Of a DNA stretch of 64,000 nucleotides, positions 31,750 to 40,775 are shown one piece after another. Position numbers and translations under genes: made by a program. This DNA comes from Pseudotabrizicola algicola. Lineage in GTDB: Bacteria; Pseudomonadota; Alphaproteobacteria; Rhodobacterales; Rhodobacteraceae. The stretch spans positions 1 to 64,000 of the forward strand of contig NZ_JAAIKE010000011.1 in NCBI RefSeq assembly GCF_010915705.1, in the 5' to 3' direction. Each line of letters starts with the position of its first letter. The first letter of the stretch is position 1. A model generated the notes under the pieces. That model saw nothing but the letters and a program-made list of their open reading frames with translations. It was not told where the DNA came from and ran no database searches.

Positions 31750-32256
31750 TCACTTGGCCCGGCAGCTTTGTTCGAGGTCTCGAAATCGCGCTTCGGTCGC
31801 GCGCCGATCTTGATCTCGTATGCTTTCCAGCGTTGGACGGTCAGCATCGGTCAGTTCCGATGCTGACTTTCCCAACTCGGCCGCGACGAAGGCGTCGAAG
31901 GTGAAGCCCTCGAAGAGGCAAGCGCAGGAGCCTTCTTCAAGCCGCCGCGACATGGCCACGCGGAAATAGGCTTGCCGAGCCACTGCGCGGAACTTCCAAT
32001 CGGTGATCCCATCGGGCAGATCGATCACCTCTTCGCAGGCAGGCCTGTCTGCGGGGGCAAAGATCCCGGTCCCGCGCCGCTGCATTTCGGTCAGGAGGTC
32101 CAGAGCGGCGTCTGCATCCTGCGCCACCACCGCTTCCCGGGTTCTTTCGGCCAGCTGGACATCGCTCAATGAGGCGAGGTCCTCCGCTGCGGCGAAGTTG
32201 GCAAGGCAGACGAGGACAGCAACCGCCGCGATCTGGTGAGACGCCCGCCGCATCAT
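31750..32256 (-). CDS. Exported cysteine-containing protein of the virB operon
   Basis: The 168-aa protein has a signal peptide (HQIAAVAVLVCLANFAAAED) and a helical mature part with cysteines at PACEEV, GSCACLF and EQSCRAK, probably disulphide-linked in the periplasm. I do not recognise a named family; similar small exported proteins sit between virB5 and virB6 in related operons. The start overlaps the virB5 stop (AATGATG) and virB6 begins 3 bases after its stop, so it belongs to the operon. Confidence 0.65.
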   Translation of the reverse strand: MMRRASHQIAAVAVLVCLANFAAAEDLASLSDVQLAERTREAVVAQDADAALDLLTEMQRRGTGIFAPADRPACEEVIDLPDGITDWKFRAVARQAYFRVAMSRRLEEGSCACLFEGFTFDAFVAAELGKSASELTDADRPTLESIRDQDRRATEARFRDLEQSCRAK

Positions 32257-33062
32257 TCGGCCCCCGAATAGTCGAAGAAGCTCTTTTCCTTGGCCTGTTC
32301 TGCGGCCCAGTTCACACCCGTCTGCCCGGCAGCGAGCCCGGCAGCCGCGTTCAGGCGCCACATCTGGCCGAGCATGTAGTTGGTCTCGGCGGCCATACGG
32401 GTGTTGAGATCTATGCTTTCCTTGAGAGTTTCCTGGTTCGCGATCTCGTCAACGAGCCCGTCGATCCGCGCGAGGCTTTGGGCAGCTTCCTCGTAGGAAA
32501 GCTGCGCCACGCCCATGGCCGTGGCGCTCGTAGCAGCGGTCGTCGCGATGAGCTTGTCCTGCGGGTTCTCCGATGACGACAACCCGGCCAGGGTTTCCGA
32601 GGTCAGGCCGGCCCTTTCCAGCGTGTCGCGCATATACTCGGCGGCCATCTTGTCGCCCATGGTCACATCGCCATCGAGAAGGCTTTCAAAAAGCCCGTCG
32701 AAATCCCCGATGGTGAGCGCATCCTGGAAGCCGGAAAGGTCAGTGATTTTGGCCGCGCGCGAGCGCAGGTCCTCCACCGAATTGTAGAGGCTTGCGATCT
32801 CGTTCAGGCCCGAGATTGATCCGAGGATGCCTTCGAGGTTGGTCAGCTGCTCGAGACCGGTCTCGACCTGCTTCTTCAATTCTTCGATCTGCGCGATCTG
32901 GTTTTCGGCATCGCGAAGTGCCGCCTGCAGCTGCTCGATGTTCTTGGCAAGGTTGGTGCCGTCGATGACGGGCACGCCTTGGGCCAGAAGAGGTGATGCC
33001 AGGATCGATGCACAGACGGCGAGCGCGAGGCGCGCCCTCGTTCGAAGGACGGCAGGTCTCAC
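32253..33062 (-). CDS. virB5: VirB5-type minor pilus protein
   Basis: The 269-aa protein has a signal peptide ending in SPLLAQ and a long helical mature domain with heptad-like segments ([40 protein letters not shown]), as in VirB5/TrbJ proteins at the pilus tip. [16 protein letters not shown] at its mature N terminus closely matches the neighbouring transglycosylase fusion. It overlaps that gene by 4 bases. Confidence 0.82.
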   Translation of the reverse strand: MRPAVLRTRARLALAVCASILASPLLAQGVPVIDGTNLAKNIEQLQAALRDAENQIAQIEELKKQVETGLEQLTNLEGILGSISGLNEIASLYNSVEDLRSRAAKITDLSGFQDALTIGDFDGLFESLLDGDVTMGDKMAAEYMRDTLERAGLTSETLAGLSSSENPQDKLIATTAATSATAMGVAQLSYEEAAQSLARIDGLVDEIANQETLKESIDLNTRMAAETNYMLGQMWRLNAAAGLAAGQTGVNWAAEQAKEKSFFDYSGAE

Positions 33063-34162
33063 GGAGTGTACTCCCAGAAGGTGGTGTATTGCAGGGATTG
33101 CGCGGCGTCCGAGAGCCCACGGGCCGCCTCGACTTTGACGGCACCCGCGCGCAGCCGCAGCGTCAGGGCCGTAAGGCGCGCGCGTTCGGCGAGCATGTAG
33201 GTGTTCTGATCGACCGCTTCTTTCGGGGTCTGGGGCTTGGCCTCTTCAAGGAACCCCTTGATCCGCGCCATGGCCGCCTCGATCTGCCCCGACTGCTGGC
33301 CGGAATAGCCGATGAAGGCTGAGGACATGTTGCCCCATTCGGCACTCGCACCCTCCACCCCCGCCAACGTGCCCGTCACGTCCGCGCCGGTGATCACCGA
33401 AAGATAGGCGTCATAGTAGCCCGAGATCCGGCGGACGTAGTTCTGGGTTTCCTCGAAAGGAGGGATGCCACCGTATTTCTGGACGTTGCCGGGCCCTGCG
33501 TTGTAGGCCGCAAGCGCGAAGTCGATCCGGCCGAAGCTGTTGAGCTGGGTCGCGAGATAGCGGGCGCCACCATCGAGGTTCTGCAGCGGGTCGGTCGGAT
33601 CAACGCCGAGATCGGCGGCAGTGCCCGGCATCAACTGGCAGAATCCCATGGCCCCGACCGGGCTGATCGCCGCGTTGGAAAACCCGCTTTCCTGCTTCAC
33701 CAGCGACTGGAAAAGAATGCGCCAGGTCGTCGGAGTGAGCCCAACCTTCACGACGCCGGGATGCGTCTCATAGCGCGCCGCCGTCGCGATGATCATCGCC
33801 TCAACCGTCTCGCCTTCCCCGAAGAGCCGCTGGCTTTCCGGGCTTGTCTCCTCAAGGGGATATACCTCGTCGGCAGGAGGGAAGGTTCCCGTCCCCATCT
33901 CGAAGCCGCTGAGGTCGGTCACGCCGGTCGTATCCGCGAGGAAACGCTCATAGGCGGCCAGCTGGTCGTCTTCGATCTCGCTGAGTTCCGTGCGCGTGGC
34001 GAGTTTCTCCCCCTGCTTCACCGCATCCTCAGCCTGTTCGACAAGACGCGAGATGAAGTTCGACAAGCGCGAGCCATCGATGATCGGCACGCCCTGGGCC
34101 AGGAGGCCCATAGGCACCGCAGTGCCGAGAAGAAGCCCGAGAAGGAGCGGTGCGCGACTCAT
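33059..34162 (-). CDS. Lytic transglycosylase domain inserted in a VirB5-like framework
   Basis: The 367-aa exported protein contains an SLT domain: [19 protein letters not shown] (catalytic Glu), [25 protein letters not shown] and [17 protein letters not shown]. Around it are segments like VirB5: [17 protein letters not shown] at the N terminus, VTDLSGF before the SLT domain, and [20 protein letters not shown] near the C terminus. It therefore looks like a virB5 copy with an SLT domain inserted. It may cut peptidoglycan locally at the pilus base. ATG 34162 is preferred over an upstream TTG. Confidence 0.82.
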   Translation of the reverse strand: MSRAPLLLGLLLGTAVPMGLLAQGVPIIDGSRLSNFISRLVEQAEDAVKQGEKLATRTELSEIEDDQLAAYERFLADTTGVTDLSGFEMGTGTFPPADEVYPLEETSPESQRLFGEGETVEAMIIATAARYETHPGVVKVGLTPTTWRILFQSLVKQESGFSNAAISPVGAMGFCQLMPGTAADLGVDPTDPLQNLDGGARYLATQLNSFGRIDFALAAYNAGPGNVQKYGGIPPFEETQNYVRRISGYYDAYLSVITGADVTGTLAGVEGASAEWGNMSSAFIGYSGQQSGQIEAAMARIKGFLEEAKPQTPKEAVDQNTYMLAERARLTALTLRLRAGAVKVEAARGLSDAAQSLQYTTFWEYTP

Positions 34163-34170
34163 GCGGTGTC

Positions 34171-34377
34171 TCAGTTCGCGCAAGTCGTGTCGGGTGCGTT
34201 CATCGTCGAGACGACGACCGTCGTGCCGTCACTTTGCTCGTGCGCTGCGAAGTATTTGCCCTCGGCCCGGAACTGACCGTGGCAGGGGGAGACGGCCCCC
34301 GTCTCGACACCGGCGCAGGCGGAGAGGAGGGTGAGCCCGACAAGGGAAGCGGGGATCAAGCGGTTGCGTCTGGTCAC
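34171..34377 (-). CDS. Small lipoprotein, VirB7-like position
   Basis: The 68-aa protein has a lipoprotein signal with lipobox LLSAC and a short mature part with two further cysteines (SPCHGQF, DTTCAN). It overlaps the virB4 stop by 4 bases and precedes the transglycosylase gene by 8 bases. VirB7 is a small outer-membrane lipoprotein of the T4SS core; this protein is a candidate by size and lipidation, although the position after virB4 is not classical. Confidence 0.7.
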   Translation of the reverse strand: MTRRNRLIPASLVGLTLLSACAGVETGAVSPCHGQFRAEGKYFAAHEQSDGTTVVVSTMNAPDTTCAN

Positions 34378-36752
34378 GTCATGTCCTTCCAGAAGTCGGG
34401 GTTGTCGCGCCAGCTATAGGGCGCGCGGTCTTCACCGGATCGGCCGCCGCCAAGCACGGCGAGCGCGGGTCCGAGGGCCGCGAGATCCATGTTCACGAAG
34501 ACCGAGTCTCCGGCCGAGCGCAGGAGGGCGAGGCGCAGGCCGCCCGTGGGCGTGCAGAGGAACTCGGCCTCTTTCTCGTTCAGCCGCAGGATCCGGTAAT
34601 CCTCGGGGTTTGCGCGCGGGTTCGGGTAGAGAAGCTGGGTCACTACGCTTTCCGCGATGATTTGTCCGACCTTGACCCGTGTCAGATGGGTCGGAGTCTG
34701 GGTCAGCATCATCACCACGGCATTCTTCTTCCGCATCGTGACGAGCCAATCGTGCAGGCGCTTCTCGAAGATCGGATCGTCGAGCATCTTCCAGGCTTCA
34801 TCGATGACGATGAGGGTCGGACGGCGATCCTCGATCACCCGTTCGATGCGCCGGAAGAGGTAGGCCAGAAGCGCTGAGCGCTCGGTCCCGAGATCGAGGA
34901 TCTCCGACATGTCGATGCCGACCACATCTTCGGACAGGCTGATCTGGGATGTGGCCCCGGGCCCGAAGAGCCAGCCATGCCGACCCCCCTGCCCCCATTC
35001 CCGGACCCTTCCCACCAGATCGCCCTCGTCGTCTGTCGAGGCGACGAGGGTTGCGAGGCCGTCGAAAGTCCTCAGCCGCGGATCGGCCGAAACGATCTGA
35101 CGGACGGCGGCGTTCAGGCTGACGGTTTGAGCGGTCTCGAAGGGGCGCGACCCTGCAAGGATGTCACCAAGCCAGTCGGTGAGCCAGGCCGCCCCGCGCT
35201 CGTCGACCTCGGTCTGAAACGGATTGAAGCCTGTCGCCTCGCCGATCCGGATCGCAGAATAGCTGCCACCCAAGGCGCGCACGGCCATCTCGAGGCCCCG
35301 GTCCTTGTCGATGACGAGGATGCGGGCATGCACTCGCCGCGCCTGCGCCATCAGAAAGGCCGTGCCAAGGGTCTTGCCCGATCCGGTGCGGCCCAAGACC
35401 AGCGTGTGGCCGGCGCTCGGCTCGGCACCGCGCTCGCCCTTATCGTGGAAATTGAAGCGGTAGAGGCTCGAGGTCACCGTCGGCAGCGCCGTGATCGTCT
35501 CGCCCCAGGGCGACTGTGCCTTGGAGCGACCTTCCGTCACCCGGTGCAGCGCTGCGAGGTGGGCGAAGTTCTGGGCTGACAGAAGTGCGGTGCGCGGGCG
35601 GTAGGCCCAGTTGCCCGGGGCCTGGGCGAACCAGGCCGCGCGGGCGGCGAAACTCTCACGAACGAGGGTCGCCCCGCAATCCTGTCCGGCGCGCCAGACT
35701 TCGGAGGCGGCTTCCTCCAGCTGTTCCGGGGTCTCGGCCGTGACCATGACCGTCAGGTGATGTTTGCCGAAGACTTGTCGGCCCGAGGCGACATTGTCGG
35801 CGGCCTCATACAGTTCCTGACGCAGGGTTTCAGCGGCATCCTCAGAGGCACGCATCTGGCGTGCCGTGCGCTTGATGCGCTCTTCGATTTCGTTGTTGCG
35901 CGCGGGGGTGAAGCTGTTGGTGATGACGATGTCGTAGGGCAGTTCCAGCGCGTCGAGCATCCGCGCCCAGGTGCGGGCCGGATAGGATTTCACGCCGAAA
36001 ATCGTCCCGAAACGCATCCCTTCGCTGGTTTCGATTTCCACCCGTTTGCCAGCAAAGATCATCTGCGATGACGCGACAGCCTCGGCAAGAAATTGGCCGC
36101 GCATCGGAAGCACCTTGGCCATCGGCTGCCCAAGAAGGACGCCAAGGAGACCCAGCCATTCCCCGGAGGAAACGGTCAGCCGCCGGAAGCCCAGACCCTG
36201 GCAGGCCCCGGCCAAAAGACCCATCGCTTCATTCAGGCGCTCGATCCTCTGGCCGAGGTCGCCTGTGAAGGCTGCCTTGAAGAGTGCGCCGATCAAAGGG
36301 ACACGTTTTAGTACTGTGGGGCGAAGGATGAGCGAGACCACCAGCACTCGCCGCTTCAGGGTGCGGGCGCGAAGATGTCCCTGCCATCGGGCATCGACCA
36401 TTGCCGCGAATTCGGCCCCGATGCCCTCACCATCGAAGGGCTTCAGCTGGGGTGCGTCCGGCAGGGTTAGCTTGGAGACATGGAACCCGAAGCCTTCGCC
36501 CAACTGGCCGATCAGCCGCGCAAGCGAAGTGGTCGCGAGTGAGAGGTCCCCTTCTTCCGTCGTGAAACTGTCCTGCCCCTCGACCACGGCAGAGGCGATC
36601 AGGTCACCCTGCCGGGTCAGGATCAGATTGTCCGCAGGTGCGGACAGCCAGGGCAAGTGCCGGGCGAAGGTCTCGGCTGCGAGATCCTCAGGCCGCAAGA
36701 CAGATCGAAGCGCCGGGGTGGCCGGGAAGAGGGATTTGAGGTCAGCTGACAT
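34374..36752 (-). CDS. virB4: VirB4 T4SS ATPase
   Basis: The 792-aa cytoplasmic ATPase powers pilus assembly and substrate transfer. Walker A is LVLGRTGSGKTLGTAFL near residue 454 and Walker B is LIVIDEAWKML near 649, followed by TQTPTHL. The N-terminal CagE/TrbE-type domain is complete. The start MSADLKSLF at 36752 lies inside the end of virB3 (11-base overlap) and is preferred over a longer frame to 36815. Confidence 0.93.
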   Translation of the reverse strand: MSADLKSLFPATPALRSVLRPEDLAAETFARHLPWLSAPADNLILTRQGDLIASAVVEGQDSFTTEEGDLSLATTSLARLIGQLGEGFGFHVSKLTLPDAPQLKPFDGEGIGAEFAAMVDARWQGHLRARTLKRRVLVVSLILRPTVLKRVPLIGALFKAAFTGDLGQRIERLNEAMGLLAGACQGLGFRRLTVSSGEWLGLLGVLLGQPMAKVLPMRGQFLAEAVASSQMIFAGKRVEIETSEGMRFGTIFGVKSYPARTWARMLDALELPYDIVITNSFTPARNNEIEERIKRTARQMRASEDAAETLRQELYEAADNVASGRQVFGKHHLTVMVTAETPEQLEEAASEVWRAGQDCGATLVRESFAARAAWFAQAPGNWAYRPRTALLSAQNFAHLAALHRVTEGRSKAQSPWGETITALPTVTSSLYRFNFHDKGERGAEPSAGHTLVLGRTGSGKTLGTAFLMAQARRVHARILVIDKDRGLEMAVRALGGSYSAIRIGEATGFNPFQTEVDERGAAWLTDWLGDILAGSRPFETAQTVSLNAAVRQIVSADPRLRTFDGLATLVASTDDEGDLVGRVREWGQGGRHGWLFGPGATSQISLSEDVVGIDMSEILDLGTERSALLAYLFRRIERVIEDRRPTLIVIDEAWKMLDDPIFEKRLHDWLVTMRKKNAVVMMLTQTPTHLTRVKVGQIIAESVVTQLLYPNPRANPEDYRILRLNEKEAEFLCTPTGGLRLALLRSAGDSVFVNMDLAALGPALAVLGGGRSGEDRAPYSWRDNPDFWKDMT

Positions 36753-37026
36753 GGCGATCTCCGCCAAAGGCCGACTTGCCCCGTGTGCGCGGGGTGCGGG
36801 AAAAGACCACCGCAACGGTCTCGAAGAGGTTCGGGTTGCGATCCGCGACGAACCACAAGACCGGATATCCGATGACGCCGATCAGCAGAAACCGCCAGTC
36901 GTTCGCCCCAACGAAGGGGATGACCGAGCCCAGCATCAGGCTCACGAAGTAGCCGATGGGAAGGCCGAAGATCTTCGGCGGCCGGGTGAGGCCGAGAAAC
37001 AGGGGCGCGTCATGCATGGGGAACAT
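36742..37026 (-). CDS. virB3: VirB3-type inner-membrane protein
   Basis: The 94-aa protein starts APLFLGLTRPPKIFGLPIG, the typical VirB3 opening, with two adjacent membrane helices (YFVSLMLGSVIPFV and FLLIGVIGYPVLWFV) and a basic C terminus. It associates with VirB4 at the inner membrane. It precedes and overlaps virB4 as usual. Confidence 0.9.
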   Translation of the reverse strand: MFPMHDAPLFLGLTRPPKIFGLPIGYFVSLMLGSVIPFVGANDWRFLLIGVIGYPVLWFVADRNPNLFETVAVVFSRTPRTRGKSAFGGDRHVS

Positions 37027-37083
37027 CCGAGGGAGCGGCCAAGCCGAGTGGGCGATGCCACCCGGCCTGTCGCCGATCCCGCC

Positions 37084-37398
37084 TTAGGGGGCCGCAAAGC
37101 CGTCGATGATGGTCGCGGCCGAGAAGACGAGGACCACACCGAAGAAGATCGCAAGGAAGAGGGGCCAGTTCAGGCGGCCGGTGAACATCATGTAGCCGGC
37201 AGCCACGACAGCAAGGATGGCGATCAGCCGTCCGATCGGGCCGGTCAGCCCGTCCACCACGACCTGCAGCATGTTCTCCAAGGGGTCGAGGTTCTGCGCG
37301 AGAGCGGGCTCCGCGAGGATTGCCGCGAAGGGCAGCGCCAGCAAAAGGGTGTGCAAAGCCAGGCGCGGCAATCGCACGCCAAAAAGATTGCGGAACAT
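37084..37398 (-). CDS. virB2: VirB2/TrbC-type major pilin
   Basis: The 104-aa prepilin has a long signal peptide (LHTLLLALPFAAILAEPALA, cleaved after Ala) and two hydrophobic helices (IGRLIAILAVVAAGYMMF and WPLFLAIFFGVVLVFSAATI) joined by the TGRLN loop. This is the standard VirB2 topology, polymerised into the conjugative pilus. Confidence 0.9.
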   Translation of the reverse strand: MFRNLFGVRLPRLALHTLLLALPFAAILAEPALAQNLDPLENMLQVVVDGLTGPIGRLIAILAVVAAGYMMFTGRLNWPLFLAIFFGVVLVFSAATIIDGFAAP

Positions 37399-37403
37399 GG
37401 GGG

Positions 37404-38114
37404 TTACTCCGAACTGAGGGTTGCGTTGGTCAGCCGCAAAACCTTGGCCACATGGCCCTCGGTCTCGGCATAAGGGGGAATGCCGCCATAGTCGCGGACC
37501 GCTTCGGGTCCGGCATTGTAGGCGGCCAGAGCAAGATCTGCAGCGCCGAAGTCTTCAAGCTGGGCGAGGAGATAGCGGGCTGAGCCGTGCAGATTGTCTT
37601 CCGGATCATGGGGATCGACCCCGAGGAGATCGGCGGTTCCTGGCATCAGCTGACCCAAGCCGATGGCACCGACAGACGACCGCGCATCTGGATTGAAGGC
37701 AGATTCCACGGCGATGTTGGCCCGAAAGAGTGCGAGCCATTCCGTCCCGGAGAGCCCCGCCGCATTCAGCGCAGGATGGCGGAGGTAGTCGTCGCCGACG
37801 TCGAGTACGAGATCCTCGATTTCGGCTGTGCCACGCGGACCCCTGCCCTTCGGGGTTGTGCCATAGGACGCGAGCACAACGAGACCATCATCAACTGCAT
37901 CGGTCTTAGCATCATCTGTGAACTCGGCGTTGTTCGGATCGCCGCGTTTGGGAAGCTTTTTGCCAAGATCGAGAACGCTGGCCCGAACCCGCAAGTCCTC
38001 TGCCCCTGTCCCCAGATCAATGACCTCGGCCAGGGCACCTTGTGCGGCAATGAGCCAAAGCGCCAGCCCTGCGCCGAGGGTCAGATCAGGGAATGGGCTC
38101 CACCGCTGCGTCAT
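37404..38114 (-). CDS. virB1: VirB1-type lytic transglycosylase
   Basis: The 236-aa exported protein has a C-terminal SLT domain: [20 protein letters not shown] (catalytic Glu), [30 protein letters not shown] and [20 protein letters not shown]. It opens peptidoglycan for the secretion channel. It is the second SLT protein in the same operon. It lies 5 bases before virB2 and overlaps the small gene upstream by 29 bases. Confidence 0.88.
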   Translation of the reverse strand: MTQRWSPFPDLTLGAGLALWLIAAQGALAEVIDLGTGAEDLRVRASVLDLGKKLPKRGDPNNAEFTDDAKTDAVDDGLVVLASYGTTPKGRGPRGTAEIEDLVLDVGDDYLRHPALNAAGLSGTEWLALFRANIAVESAFNPDARSSVGAIGLGQLMPGTADLLGVDPHDPEDNLHGSARYLLAQLEDFGAADLALAAYNAGPEAVRDYGGIPPYAETEGHVAKVLRLTNATLSSE

Positions 38115-38406
38115 GGGTCCAGGTCGCCTTCTCGCCCTTCTTCAAAGGAACGGGGACCGTGGTCAGACCCAACTCGACCGCGAAAGAGATCAGACCGGTG
38201 ACGGTCTTGAACTCCCGTGGTTCGAGCCCGCGCGAGATCACCAGAAGGGCCGTCTGGTCGCCAAGGCGCAACTGGATGCGCCAGGTGCCTTGCCAGACAT
38301 TGAGAACCTTCTTTGCGTCCTCGACACAGAGGGCTTCGACGATGCCGCCTTCGGTCAGGGCCTCCTTAAGTCCGGCCTGCAAGATCACCGGGGTCAAGTT
38401 CCTCAT
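38086..38406 (-). CDS. Conserved plasmid protein at the head of the virB operon
   Basis: The 106-aa protein ([20 protein letters not shown]...) contains [20 protein letters not shown] and [16 protein letters not shown]. No signal peptide or membrane segment is present. It appears conserved at the start of transfer operons on related plasmids, but its function is unknown. A longer frame to 38484 runs into the promoter region, so ATG 38406 is used. Confidence 0.65.
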   Translation of the reverse strand: MRNLTPVILQAGLKEALTEGGIVEALCVEDAKKVLNVWQGTWRIQLRLGDQTALLVISRGLEPREFKTVTGLISFAVELGLTTVPVPLKKGEKATWTHDAAVEPIP

Positions 38407-38573
38407 GGGTTGGCACCTTCCGAAGCAACACGCTTTCGGCAGAACATAGTGCATGTTGCGCTGATGAGAAACATGTCGTCGCACAACATGGCGCTCACCT
38501 ATCGGTAGAATCCTGTTGCGTCAATAGCGGTGTTTTGCAATTCATGCACATGTTTTGAAACCCCGGACCGTGC
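38407..38573. promoter_or_regulatory. Divergent promoter region of the virB operon with AACAT repeats
   Basis: CATGTTG (38452-38458) and CAACATG (38484-38490) form a wide inverted repeat, extended by GCG/CGC, with palindromic ACATGT (38471-38476) between the arms. A further GAACAT lies at 38442-38447. The layout suggests a regulator site controlling both the virB operon and the small plus-strand gene. Confidence 0.45.
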
Positions 38574-38876
38574 ATGCCCCTGCTCCGCTCCAGACGCGCT
38601 TGCCTCGCCGCCGCCGCCCTGTTCACGATGCCTGTCTGCGGCGTCGCTCAGGATGCAACGGCTTTGGACTGCCTGCCGCCGGTCCCACCTGCACCGGTGA
38701 CCGATGCTGCCACACGTGCCGAGTATCGCTTGGAGATCGGGCAGGAGTTTTCGGCCTACTTCGATGAGGCACAGGTCTATCTGCGCTGTCTCGAGGCTGC
38801 GCGTGCCGAGGTGTCCGAAGAGATCAACCGCGCGATCCACGACTACCAGGCTCTTGGCGAGGACCCGGACGGTTGA
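38574..38876 (+). CDS. Small exported protein of unknown function
   Basis: The 100-aa protein has a signal peptide (ACLAAAALFTMPVCGVAQ) and an acidic helical mature part (AEYRLEIGQEFSAYFDEAQV, SEEINRAIHDYQ) with two cysteines (LDCLPP, LRCLEA). It is divergent from the virB operon and 54 bases before the next exported protein; both may belong to the transfer apparatus. Confidence 0.6.
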   Translation: MPLLRSRRACLAAAALFTMPVCGVAQDATALDCLPPVPPAPVTDAATRAEYRLEIGQEFSAYFDEAQVYLRCLEAARAEVSEEINRAIHDYQALGEDPDG

Positions 38877-38930
38877 TCGCGCGTGTTCAGGTCCCCCTTC
38901 CCCTACCGGCATCTTCCCAAGGAAACTCCC

Positions 38931-39572
38931 ATGACAAGACTACGAGCTACGGCCGCCCTCGCAGCGACCGCCCTGTCCCTTTCTCTTGCTGCTCCGGCGA
39001 AAGCCTACCCCGTCGACTGCGCGATCCTTCTTTGCCTCGCAGGCGGCTGGCCAGCCTCGGCAGAATGCGCTCATGCCCGTACCGTCTTCATTGCCCGGAT
39101 CACGCCATGGCCAGTCGAGCCGCCACTGCAGATCTGGAACTGCCCGATGCGTGCGAGTTTTCGTGGAGAGGCTAAATTGATTGAGCGACTGTTCGACATC
39201 GCCGTGCGCGGTGAGCCGGTGCCACTTATCTCGATCCCGGAAACGCCGTGGGCGCTTCAGCTCGTCCAGGATCGAGCAGATGTCGACATCTCCGATCCGG
39301 CGTTTGACTTCGTTCGCTCGATCCGCGTGTTCGAGATCACCTACCAGCAGCGTCGCAGCTCTGATGGCGACTGCAACACCTGGGGCGCCGTGTACATGGG
39401 CACTTATGGCGCTCAGGGCGAGTACAGCCGTCGTCGGAGCAGCGTTTCTGCGGTGCCGAGCGCCTCAGACTTGGCGGTGCCGGCGGACTGTCGGAGCTAT
39501 TGGCACCGGTCGGTCTTCGTCGAGTGGCGCGACTATGAAGGCAGCTACGGACACGAAGAGGTTCACTACTGA
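38931..39572 (+). CDS. Exported cysteine-rich protein conserved in transfer regions
   Basis: The 213-aa protein has a signal peptide ending APAKA, then YPVDCAILLCLAGGWPASAE, FIARITPWPVEPPLQIWNCP and YQQRRSSDGDCNTWG. Cysteines in DCAILLC, SAECAH and WNCPM probably pair in the periplasm. Proteins with this opening are frequent next to alphaproteobacterial transfer genes but have no assigned role, as far as I know. It is preceded by AAGGAA. Confidence 0.6.
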   Translation: MTRLRATAALAATALSLSLAAPAKAYPVDCAILLCLAGGWPASAECAHARTVFIARITPWPVEPPLQIWNCPMRASFRGEAKLIERLFDIAVRGEPVPLISIPETPWALQLVQDRADVDISDPAFDFVRSIRVFEITYQQRRSSDGDCNTWGAVYMGTYGAQGEYSRRRSSVSAVPSASDLAVPADCRSYWHRSVFVEWRDYEGSYGHEEVHY

Positions 39573-39788
39573 GAACCTCGCCTACCCACCTTCCCCGAAA
39601 CGATCGAAAGACGCAACCCCTAGAAACAGAAACGACGCCAGACCATAGGCCCGACGCCGCACTGATTTCCTCGTGGTAGCGGGAATCTAGCGCGAGCTTT
39701 GGGTCCGTTCAACCGGCAAATGCCTTTGCTGGAACGAAATTTTGCACGCTTCGCGGTCTGGTGTCGCCCCTGGAAGGAACGACACATC

Positions 39789-40628
39789 ATGGAACTCACG
39801 ACCGGTGCCATCCTGCGCCGCATCACCGAAACCCCACTCTCCACGTCGGCGCACAAGCTCGCGACGATCATCCTCGACGGGATCGCCTGGAAGGATGGCT
39901 ACAACGGGCTGGAGCGCGGAACGGCCGCGTTCACGCTGGCGCATCTCGCCGAAAAGATGGGGGTGTCACGGCAGCACCTGACGGCGCTGTTGGTCGAACT
40001 TGCTGCGTCCAGTCTGGCTTTGGTCCGGTGGAAGCCGAACGGTAAGTTCGCGCCGTGGCTCTTCCGGTTCGGAGGAACCGCTGATGCCGATGCCCTGCCA
40101 GATGTCGTGTCAGCCTCAGGCGACACATCACTATCTAGAGAGTCTAAAAACAAAAATATCTTTGCAGAAAGGATCGAGATTGATGCAGGGACCAACGTGT
40201 ATCGCACACCTTGGGCGGATCTGATCAAAGCTGCGAAAGCGTCGCTCGCCTGCTGGAACGTCGATACGCAGGTCATCTGGGAGCGCTTCCTTGCTTTCAA
40301 CAGAGCTCGGGGGAATACAGCTGTGCCCGCGGGGTTTCTTCTGGGCTTCATGCGCCGGTGGCGGACTTCGCCCGACTCTGCTGCGAAACCAAATGTGCTT
40401 GCGGTACCGAAGCGGTCCACGCCGGAAGAACTGGAGCTGCATCGACTTATTGCCGCTGCTCCCAGCAAGAACTGGCAGTTTCATGCATCAGATTTGTGCA
40501 AACTGATCGGCCAAGCCGCCTATGATGCCCAAGTGCTCGATGTCGTCCAACGGTTCAGATGTCAGCGGTTCGCTGCGACCCTCGCGGTACACGGACGGGC
40601 GGTACAGAATGGGCAAATCACGAGATAG
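39789..40628 (+). CDS. Winged-helix protein, possible plasmid replication or control protein
   Basis: The 279-aa protein has an N-terminal winged-helix-like domain (ELTTGAILRRITETPLSTSA, FTLAHLAEKMGVSRQHLTAL, SSLALVRWKPNG), an Asn/Lys-rich linker and a helical C-terminal part (LIKAAKASLACWNVDTQVIW). The layout resembles plasmid replication-initiator or regulator proteins, but I cannot identify the family. ATG 39789 is used because the upstream extension is not conserved in character. It is the last gene before the catabolic island. Confidence 0.55.
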   Translation: MELTTGAILRRITETPLSTSAHKLATIILDGIAWKDGYNGLERGTAAFTLAHLAEKMGVSRQHLTALLVELAASSLALVRWKPNGKFAPWLFRFGGTADADALPDVVSASGDTSLSRESKNKNIFAERIEIDAGTNVYRTPWADLIKAAKASLACWNVDTQVIWERFLAFNRARGNTAVPAGFLLGFMRRWRTSPDSAAKPNVLAVPKRSTPEELELHRLIAAAPSKNWQFHASDLCKLIGQAAYDAQVLDVVQRFRCQRFAATLAVHGRAVQNGQITR

Positions 40629-40737
40629 CGGCCTGTACACTCTATTAAGTGTAGCTGTATCGCGCGTGTCGGATGGGCCTGCGAGTACCTGCGCGCTTGA
40701 AAACTTTCATCTTGACCGACTCCTCCTCGCGTGGGAT

Positions 40738-40761
40738 GTATTTTGCATGATGCAAAAAACA
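40738..40761 (+). promoter_or_regulatory. Palindromic operator before the aminotransferase operon
   Basis: GTATTTTG (40738-40745), six bases, then GCAAAAAACA (40752-40761). The core TTTTGCAT-G-ATGCAAAA (40741-40757) is a perfect palindrome. It ends 14 bases before the ATG and overlaps the likely -10 region. An almost identical site lies at 46200-46223. Confidence 0.65.
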
Positions 40762-40775
40762 TACCGGAGCCCAAG

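Noticed and set aside
30580-31866. 428-codon plus-strand open frame opposite virB6
   Set aside because: Low-complexity His/Arg/Asp-rich reading that is antisense to a recognised membrane protein.
36046-37473. 475-codon plus-strand open frame opposite virB2-virB4
   Set aside because: It is an antisense shadow of three clearly recognised virB genes, rich in Arg/Pro and without family motifs.
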